From positions 2,880 through 12,539 of the forward strand of contig VBQB01000015.1 in assembly GCA_005887855.1 (NCBI GenBank): DNA of 9,660 nucleotides. The letters are read 5' to 3'. Below are positions 6,983 through 9,660 of this stretch, in pieces. The notes beneath the pieces are model-generated. The model saw nothing but the letters and a program-made list of their open reading frames with translations, was not told where the DNA came from and searched no databases. Made by a program: the position numbers and the translations under genes. The stretch's first letter is position 1; each line of letters opens with the position of its first letter. The DNA comes from Verrucomicrobiota bacterium. Its GTDB lineage: Bacteria > Verrucomicrobiota > Verrucomicrobiae > Chthoniobacterales > UBA10450.

Positions 6983-8308
6983 ATGTCGGACGTCCAAAAG
7001 CCTCGCCGTCAGCTCGGATTATTTGACGCCATTATGATCGTGATGGGCGGCATCGTTGGCGCGGGAATCTTCGCTAATCCTTCGGAGGTGGCGCACCGCG
7101 TTCACACGCCGTTTTTGATCCTGGGCGTCTGGGTGCTAGGCGGATTCATCGCAATGTGCGGCGCATTTATCTGGGCGGAACTCGCCACACGATTGCCGGA
7201 AGCCGGCGGCCAATATGTTTATCTGCGCGAGGCATTCCATCCTTCGATCGCGTTCGTATATGGATGGGGACTGCTGCTGGTCACGCAGACTGGAGGCATG
7301 GCTGCGGTGGCAGTCATTTTCTCATCTTACTTTCGCGCGCTCACTGGGGTGGCTTGGAACGACACCGCGATCGCAGCCTTAGTGCTACTCATATTAACTG
7401 GGATCAACTGCCTGGGAGCGCGCGCTGGCAGCAATGTGCAAAGCGCTTTTATGTTGTTAAAGATCGGGGCGATTGCGGCGCTCGTGGTACTTGGATTCGC
7501 GTTGGGCGGTGGATCTCTCAAATCAGGGCCGTTGCTTGCGCAGCCAGTTTCATTCGGGCTCTTGAAAAGCATTGGATCCGCCATGGTTCCCATCGCGTTT
7601 GCCTACGGCGGATGGCAGACCGCGACTTTCGTGGCCGGCGAAATGCGCGACCCGCGCCGCGATTTATCACGCGGGCTGCTGCTGGGCGTGACCGCTGTTG
7701 TCGGGCTCTACCTTGCAGTCAATCTCGCATGTCTGCGTGTCCTCGGTCCGGCCGGCCTCGACGCAACAACGATTCCGGCTTCTGATGTGATGCGGATCGC
7801 ACTGGGGGAACACGGGGCACAATGGATTGCCGTCGGGATCGCAATCTCGACACTCGGATTCCTCAGCCAAAGCATGCTGACCGCTCCGCGCGTGTACTAC
7901 GCGATGGCCCGCGACGGGTTTTTCTTTGAGAGCGTCGGTAAACTGTCGCGACGATCGAGAGCGCCGGTAGTCGCGATCGTCCTTCAGGGTATAGCGGCAA
8001 TCGTAATCGCCTGTTCTGGGACATATGGCGAGATTTTGAACTTTGCAGTGACTGTCGATTTCATTTTTTTTGGAATGACAGCGGCATCGCTCTTCATTTT
8101 GCGCCATCGCTATACTGGATCGGATGCGGGAATCTACCGTGCGCCGGGGCATCCGTTTACGACCATCTTATTTGTGTTGTCCTGCGCTGGCGTTGTCGGA
8201 AGCGCAATTGTGGCTGCGCCCGGCAACAGCGCGGTCGCGCTCGGTATCATGCTGGCTGCCCTTCCCGTTTATTATTATTGGAGCAGATTCAAACGAGCCC
8301 GTTCATGA
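6983..8308 (+). CDS. APC-family amino acid permease
   Basis: This 441-residue inner-membrane transporter belongs to the amino acid-polyamine-organocation superfamily and takes up an amino acid or related amine by proton- or exchange-coupled transport. The first membrane helix holds the substrate-backbone-binding signature GGIVGAGIF (22-30). ELATRLPEAGGQYVYLREAF (66-85) is the conserved loop after helix 2. FAYGGWQTATFVAGEMRDPRRDLSRG (206-231) is the helix-6 region and the following charged loop, resembling the LAT/SLC7-like branch. Roughly twelve hydrophobic segments are seen, and the length is normal for the family. Substrate specificity cannot be read. The start lies 7 bases after the glycosyltransferase fragment stop and lacks a strong ribosome binding site. 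The stop overlaps the next start as ATGA, which indicates co-transcription and probably coupled translation with the aminotransferase. Confidence 0.93.
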   Translation: MSDVQKPRRQLGLFDAIMIVMGGIVGAGIFANPSEVAHRVHTPFLILGVWVLGGFIAMCGAFIWAELATRLPEAGGQYVYLREAFHPSIAFVYGWGLLLVTQTGGMAAVAVIFSSYFRALTGVAWNDTAIAALVLLILTGINCLGARAGSNVQSAFMLLKIGAIAALVVLGFALGGGSLKSGPLLAQPVSFGLLKSIGSAMVPIAFAYGGWQTATFVAGEMRDPRRDLSRGLLLGVTAVVGLYLAVNLACLRVLGPAGLDATTIPASDVMRIALGEHGAQWIAVGIAISTLGFLSQSMLTAPRVYYAMARDGFFFESVGKLSRRSRAPVVAIVLQGIAAIVIACSGTYGEILNFAVTVDFIFFGMTAASLFILRHRYTGSDAGIYRAPGHPFTTILFVLSCAGVVGSAIVAAPGNSAVALGIMLAALPVYYYWSRFKRARS

Positions 8309-9402
8309 GACATAAGCATTCCGACTACATGCATTGGTCCAAGACGCAGAGCCGCGCCCGGTTCAATCTCGCCACCAGCGGCGTCGGCGCATTTGCTCTC
8401 CACGAACTGCCAGTGGATTTGGAAAAACTCGAAATCAACGGCGACAACAGTTATGGCTACGCACTGCTGCAGTCCGCCATCGCCGAATATCATGGCGTTG
8501 ATCCCGAGTGTGTGGTGGAGGCCGCCGGCACTTCCATGGCGAATCACTTGGCGATGGCCGCGGTGCTGGAGCCAGGCGACGAAGTGTTAATCGAGTATCC
8601 CGCGTACGGTCCAATTCTTGATGTGGCCCGGTACCTGGAAGCAGACGTGAAACGCTTTTCGCGCGCGGAAGAGAACGGCTGGACGGTGGATCCGGGGGAG
8701 ATTCGCCGTTCCGTCACGCCCAAGACTCGGCTTATCGTGATCACTAATCTGCACAACCCAACAAGTGTGCTTACGCCCGATTCAGTCTTGCGCGAGGTTG
8801 GCGATATCGCGCGCCGTATCGGAGCGCTTGTGCTGGTCGATGAAGTCTATCTTGACGCGGTGTACGAGGGGACGCCCCGAACCTCGTTTCACCTCGGACC
8901 CGAGTTTTTAGTGACCAGCAGCTTGACCAAGGTTTATGGCGTCAGCGGACTGCGTTGCGGATGGATTCTGGCTCGCTCCGACCTCGCACGGAAGATGCAG
9001 CGCCTGAATGACCTTTATGCCGCGACGGCGGTTTATCCCGGTGAACTTCTTAGCGTTGCCGCATTCCAACATCTAAACCAGCTTCGCGAAAGAGCGCGCC
9101 GCATCGTGGAAGCAGATCGTAAATTGCTCCGCGATTTTCTGGCGCGTCAGCCCGCCCTTTGCGCTGTGTGGACGGATTGGGGGACAACCGCGTTCGTGCG
9201 ATTGTCCCGCAGTCGTGGGAGTAAGGCCGATGTTTTCTTGGAGCGGCTGCATGCCGAGTTCGAAACCTCGGCGGTCCCCGGCCGATTCTTCGGGACGCCT
9301 GACCATTTCCGGATCGGCATGGGTGTGAACACCGAAATGTTCGCGGAAGGCCTGAGTCGCATCGGCCGGGCATTGGCGAGCGAGACGACCGCAAAGCCAT
9401 GA
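8305..9402 (+). CDS. PLP-dependent class I/II aminotransferase
   Basis: This 365-residue fold type I enzyme transfers an amino group between an amino acid and a 2-oxo acid in the cytoplasm. Visible cofactor residues are the phosphate-binding AAGTSMANHL (73-82), Tyr98/Tyr101 in EYPAYGP, Asn151 in NLHNPTS, Asp179 and Tyr182 in VDEVY, Schiff-base Lys209 in SSLTKVYGVSGLRCGW, Arg217, and the carboxylate-binding Arg336 in FRIGMG. It is slightly shorter than the roughly 390-400 residues of typical aspartate aminotransferases, mostly at the N-terminus. The ATG at 8305 is preferred because it forms an ATGA overlap with the permease stop. A TTG at 8278 would add nine residues with no family support. 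Coupling to an amino acid permease suggests that it acts on the imported compound, but the substrate is not identifiable. The annotation as a generic aminotransferase is secure. Confidence 0.93.
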   Translation: MRHKHSDYMHWSKTQSRARFNLATSGVGAFALHELPVDLEKLEINGDNSYGYALLQSAIAEYHGVDPECVVEAAGTSMANHLAMAAVLEPGDEVLIEYPAYGPILDVARYLEADVKRFSRAEENGWTVDPGEIRRSVTPKTRLIVITNLHNPTSVLTPDSVLREVGDIARRIGALVLVDEVYLDAVYEGTPRTSFHLGPEFLVTSSLTKVYGVSGLRCGWILARSDLARKMQRLNDLYAATAVYPGELLSVAAFQHLNQLRERARRIVEADRKLLRDFLARQPALCAVWTDWGTTAFVRLSRSRGSKADVFLERLHAEFETSAVPGRFFGTPDHFRIGMGVNTEMFAEGLSRIGRALASETTAKP

Positions 9403-9453
9403 CCCCCTGCTCGGAGTTGCTTACGCCCACGTGTCGTCGAGAATCAGCGGGAA

Positions 9454-9660
9454 ATGAAAATTCAAACTGATTTCGCGATTCGTTCAGCGCGTGTGGAAGA
9501 TGTGCCGATCATCTTTCAATTGATTCGCGATCTGGCAACTTACGAACGCGCGCCAAACGAGGTCACTGCGACGGAAGAACAACTTGTCGATGTTTTATTC
9601 GGCAAAAGACCCGCCGCCGAGGTTTTGCTTGCGTTCGAGAAAGACAAGCCGGTTGGCTTC
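9454..9660 (+). CDS. GNAT-family N-acetyltransferase, N-terminal part (cut by window edge)
   Basis: A frame open from an ATG at 9454 to the window end gives 69 residues. FAIRSARVEDVPIIFQLIRDLATYER (7-32) matches the first strand and helix of GNAT acetyltransferases. The continuation ATEEQLVDVLFGKRPAAEVLLA (39-60) and KPVGF (65-69) resembles the diamine/spermidine acetyltransferase-like branch, in which an acetyl group moves from acetyl-CoA to an amine. The acetyl-CoA-binding Q/RxxGxG/A loop lies beyond the window, so substrate and activity cannot be judged. It starts 51 bases after the aminotransferase stop on the same strand and may be in the same transcript. GCGGGAA just before the start is at best a weak ribosome binding site. 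The family call is moderate to strong and the substrate is unknown. Confidence 0.82.
   Translation, partial: MKIQTDFAIRSARVEDVPIIFQLIRDLATYERAPNEVTATEEQLVDVLFGKRPAAEVLLAFEKDKPVGF

Noticed and set aside
7156..7785. A 209-codon plus-strand frame inside the permease gene.
   Set aside because: It is a shadow of the permease in another frame: Arg-rich, with no membrane segments or motif.
5442..9660. An undescribed defence or secretion system formed by the right-hand genes.
   Set aside because: The glycosyltransferase, permease, aminotransferase and acetyltransferase all belong to common metabolic families, and no nuclease, toxin, sensor or secretion component accompanies them.

Overview
This looks like a chromosomal segment of a Gram-negative bacterium with moderate GC content. 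A lipoprotein signal, a Sec signal peptide and the flavour of several proteins would fit Verrucomicrobiota (Chthoniobacterales-like soil lineages). That placement is inference from protein style; the window has no rRNA or other decisive marker. There is no tRNA, rRNA, CRISPR array, transposase or phage gene. Most of the content is housekeeping or ordinary accessory genes, and I see no convincing undescribed multi-gene system.

Layout from left to right. The first 593 bases are the N-terminal part of a RecQ-type DNA helicase on the minus strand, cut by the window edge. A 252-base gap separates it from a divergent plus-strand gene for an endonuclease/exonuclease/phosphatase (EEP) family protein. 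That gene converges on threonyl-tRNA synthetase (thrS, minus strand), and the two 3' ends overlap by 108 bases. A short intergenic stretch with three tandem CACGAAG units and an inverted copy lies between thrS and a divergent plus-strand gene for a protein-L-isoaspartate O-methyltransferase with a lipoprotein signal. This gene converges on a minus-strand gene for a small secreted protein of unknown function, with a GC-rich palindrome filling the gap.

The right half is a plus-strand run: a GT39/ArnT-like membrane glycosyltransferase, an APC-family amino acid permease, a PLP-dependent class I/II aminotransferase, and the start of a GNAT N-acetyltransferase cut by the window edge. The glycosyltransferase is broken: its N-terminal and C-terminal parts are in different frames, and a conserved segment appears to be missing at the junction. 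The permease starts 7 bases after the glycosyltransferase remnant, and the permease stop overlaps the aminotransferase start (ATGA). The last two are therefore probably translationally coupled and may act together in amino acid uptake and transamination.

The points most worth checking are the broken glycosyltransferase, the in-frame palindrome inside it, the lipoprotein form of the isoaspartate methyltransferase, and the thrS product. The synthetase lacks a TGS domain, carries an insertion of roughly 80 residues in its catalytic domain, and has an anomalous C-terminal tail read antisense through the EEP gene.
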